NCBI GenBank assembly: GCA_028822675.1
Contig: JAPKDE010000111.1
Location: 1-8,009, forward strand
Length of the DNA stretch: 8,009 nt
Origin: Dehalococcoidia bacterium
Lineage (GTDB): Bacteria; Chloroflexota; Dehalococcoidia; UBA3495
Reading direction: 5' to 3'
Shown: piece after piece, positions 6,519-8,009 of the stretch
Numbering within the stretch: the stretch's first letter is position 1
Layout of the letters: every line of letters starts with the position of its first letter
Notes under the pieces: generated by a model
Databases searched by the model: none
Seen by the model: the letters and a program-made list of their open reading frames with translations, nothing else
Told to the model about the DNA's origin: nothing
Translations under genes and position numbers: made by a program

Positions 6519-7559
6519 CTACCTGCCTGCGCCGCTTTCGGTTTTAGCATTCATTGAAGCTAGGTCAGTCCGCATGATGTCCACCATGCCCAGCTCCGCG
6601 TAGCGGACAGAAGTGCTGATGGCGGCCAGAATTTCGTCGGCTTTGCTGGAACCGTGTCCCAATATGACTGGGCCGTTTACGCCAAAGAGCGGGCCGCCGT
6701 TGGTGCGGGTGCGGTTGGTCAGTTGGACCAACTCTGCAGCAAATTTACCCAGCTCATTTCCATCTACTGATGACGCCAGGCGTTTTTTGGCGTAGGCGGC
6801 AAACGCAGCGCCGAGACCCTCAGTGAATTTAATCAGGATATTGCCAACAAACCCGTCACAGATGATAACTTCTGCTTTTTGGGTGAAGAAATCCATCCCT
6901 TCAACGTTGCCGACAAACTTCATGTTGCTTTCTTCAAAGACCTGGTAGCTCTCTTGGACCTGCTTATTGCCCTTGTTGGATTCGGATCCAACGCTGAGTA
7001 GGGCCACTCTGGGGTTTTCTATACCCATGTACGTGCGGGCCCAGGTAACACCCAATGACGCAAAGCTGAGCAGCAGACCGGGTCGGCAATCGATGTTGCT
7101 GCCAATATCCACTAGTACGGTATTGGGTGCCAGACCCAAAAACGGGCCGCCCAAGCAAGGCCGTTCCAGGCCTTCAAACAGACCCAAGGTCAGCACGGCG
7201 CTGGCCATTGAACCACCGGTAGACCCCATGGAAACCATGACGTCGGCATCGCCGCTCTTGACCAGTTTAGTGGCAACCACCACTGAGGACTTGGGCTTGG
7301 AGCGCATGGCCTGCAACGGGTGTTCGTCGTCGCGTATCTTATCTACTGAGGGCACGACACTGATGGAGATGCCGGAGGTGTCGTGTTTGCCCAGTTCTTC
7401 TTCAACCGGTCCCTGGTCGCCCACCAAAATCACTTCGGCGTTGGTGGCTTTGGCCGCCAGGATAGCGCCCTTAACCGTTTCAACCGGTCCGTGGTCTCCG
7501 CCCATGGCGTCCATCGCCACTCTCACTGGGCTAGATCCGTTATCCGTAGTTTCTGTCAT
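6519..7559 (-). CDS. plsX: Phosphate acyltransferase PlsX
   Basis: This 346-residue protein is of family length. PlsX converts acyl-ACP and phosphate to acyl-phosphate, the donor for PlsY in phospholipid synthesis; it is a peripheral membrane-associated cytoplasmic enzyme. Diagnostic motifs are: VAMDAMGGDHGP (14-25), MGSTGGSMA (111-119, where many relatives read AGNTGA), LLSVGSESNKGN (187-198), CDGFVGNILIK (234-244) and PLFGVNGPVILGHGSS (290-305). The start at 7559 is clear, with AGGAAGGA about six bases upstream. It lies nine bases before fabG and 73 bases after the MaoC gene, so the three are probably co-transcribed. The ribosomal protein L32 gene (rpmF), which often precedes plsX in other bacteria, is not present in the gap. 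Confidence 0.95.
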   Translation of the reverse strand: MTETTDNGSSPVRVAMDAMGGDHGPVETVKGAILAAKATNAEVILVGDQGPVEEELGKHDTSGISISVVPSVDKIRDDEHPLQAMRSKPKSSVVVATKLVKSGDADVMVSMGSTGGSMASAVLTLGLFEGLERPCLGGPFLGLAPNTVLVDIGSNIDCRPGLLLSFASLGVTWARTYMGIENPRVALLSVGSESNKGNKQVQESYQVFEESNMKFVGNVEGMDFFTQKAEVIICDGFVGNILIKFTEGLGAAFAAYAKKRLASSVDGNELGKFAAELVQLTNRTRTNGGPLFGVNGPVILGHGSSKADEILAAISTSVRYAELGMVDIMRTDLASMNAKTESGAGR

Positions 7560-7628
7560 AGTGTTCCTTCCTCGTTTGACTGGCGTCCTGCCGGGTTTCG
7601 CCGGGCCATTCGCTAAAGGTTCCTACCT

Positions 7629-7651
7629 CTGGTTATTTGTCCTGGTTATTT
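7629..7651 (+). repeat. 10-base direct repeat at the MaoC gene stop
   Basis: CTGGTTATTT occurs at 7629-7638 and 7642-7651 with a 13-base period and spans the MaoC stop codon. It looks like a 13-base tandem duplication. Removing one copy would change the C-terminus only from NNQDK to NNQR, so it is probably neutral. Confidence 0.6.
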
Positions 7652-8009
7652 ATCATGAAACTGGCTGTGCCAGCTATCAGTTCTTGCCCGCTGTTGGTGT
7701 TTCTGACTCCCACCGAGTACGTCCGTGAGGAGTCCTGTTCTTTAGATAGATTGCCCCAGGCCGCAACATGGTCTTCTAAATAGGCGGCACCCTTGAACCT
7801 GACCCTAAGGCCGCCGGATTCCAGCCAATAGCGCCCGTGGGCGGACGCCATCATCTCAGAAACAAAGGCCAGAGTCAGCATTCCATGGGCGATGATTCCA
7901 CCGAATTGGGTGCTCGCGGCAAATTCCAAGTCCAGATGCAGCGGGTTGTCGTCACCAGACGCCTTGGCATAGGCGTTCAATTGGGCTTGGTTAATCTGTT
8001 TTGAGATAA
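7633..8009 (-). CDS. MaoC-like hot-dog dehydratase (partial, 5' end beyond right edge)
   Basis: The frame is open to the window edge and gives 124 residues. An internal TTG at 7980 is a possible start, but upstream residues (ISKQINQAQ) still fit the family, so the true start is probably outside. Residues 13-26 of the visible part carry the (R)-specific hydratase signature YAKASGDDNPLHLD, with catalytic Asp19 and His24; FGGIIAHGML follows. MaoC/PhaJ/HadB-type enzymes add or remove water at (R)-3-hydroxyacyl/enoyl thioesters. Placed just before plsX and fabG, it is best read as the 3-hydroxyacyl-ACP dehydratase of the cluster, possibly with a HadA-like partner encoded just outside (inference). 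An enoyl-CoA hydratase role in catabolism is the alternative. The stop lies in a short direct repeat. Confidence 0.85.
   Translation of the reverse strand, partial: ISKQINQAQLNAYAKASGDDNPLHLDLEFAASTQFGGIIAHGMLTLAFVSEMMASAHGRYWLESGGLRVRFKGAAYLEDHVAAWGNLSKEQDSSRTYSVGVRNTNSGQELIAGTASFMINNQDK

Noticed and set aside
6967..7728. Plus-strand frame of about 253 residues over plsX
   Set aside because: It is antisense to plsX, has no recognisable domain and no ribosome-binding site of note, and extends across the intergenic gap.

Overview
The window looks like a bacterial chromosome segment, most likely Chloroflexota (Dehalococcoidia/SAR202-like). This is inferred from the protein families only: a 'WDGTQ' VWA-type protein, a MaoC-plsX-fabG cluster and an ICL/PEP-mutase-family lyase. 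No marker gene settles the phylum. Coding is dense with moderate G+C. I see no rRNA, tRNA, CRISPR, transposase or phage gene, and no stretch above 300 bases lacks a gene.

Layout. All genes but one lie on the minus strand, so transcription runs right to left. At the right edge is a MaoC hot-dog dehydratase (5' end outside), followed by plsX and fabG: a fatty-acid/phospholipid module. Convergent to fabG is the only plus-strand gene, a D-2-hydroxyacid dehydrogenase (about 4719-5714) cut by one in-frame TAA. It diverges from an isocitrate lyase/PEP mutase-family enzyme (3644-4513), and a 205-base promoter region separates them. Further left is a run that reads as one transcript: a DUF2157 membrane protein, a GDYXXLXY-family protein and a nicotinamidase/isochorismatase-type hydrolase. 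The left 959 bases are a long, uninterrupted minus-strand reading frame for the N-terminal part of a VWA-associated protein, which continues beyond the window.

How the genes work together. MaoC (dehydration), FabG (ketoreduction) and PlsX (acyl-phosphate formation) cover steps of acyl-ACP synthesis and its hand-over to phospholipid synthesis. The lyase and the dehydrogenase both belong to families that act on 2-oxo or 2-hydroxy acids, so they may share a catabolic pathway (inference). DUF2157 and GDYXXLXY proteins are commonly paired and of unknown function; the nicotinamidase-like gene behind them is coupled through a ribosome-binding site that overlaps the preceding stop.

Main oddity. Three lesions sit in three neighbouring genes: a pentanucleotide repeat that shifts the DUF2157 C-terminus out of its expected ATGA junction, a one-base frameshift at a G-run in the GDYXXLXY gene, and a nonsense codon in the dehydrogenase. 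Draft or metagenome assembly error, recent gene decay, or (for the repeat) slippage could each explain them. I found no clearly new biological system. The best lead is the repeat-controlled junction in the DUF2157-GDYXXLXY-hydrolase operon.
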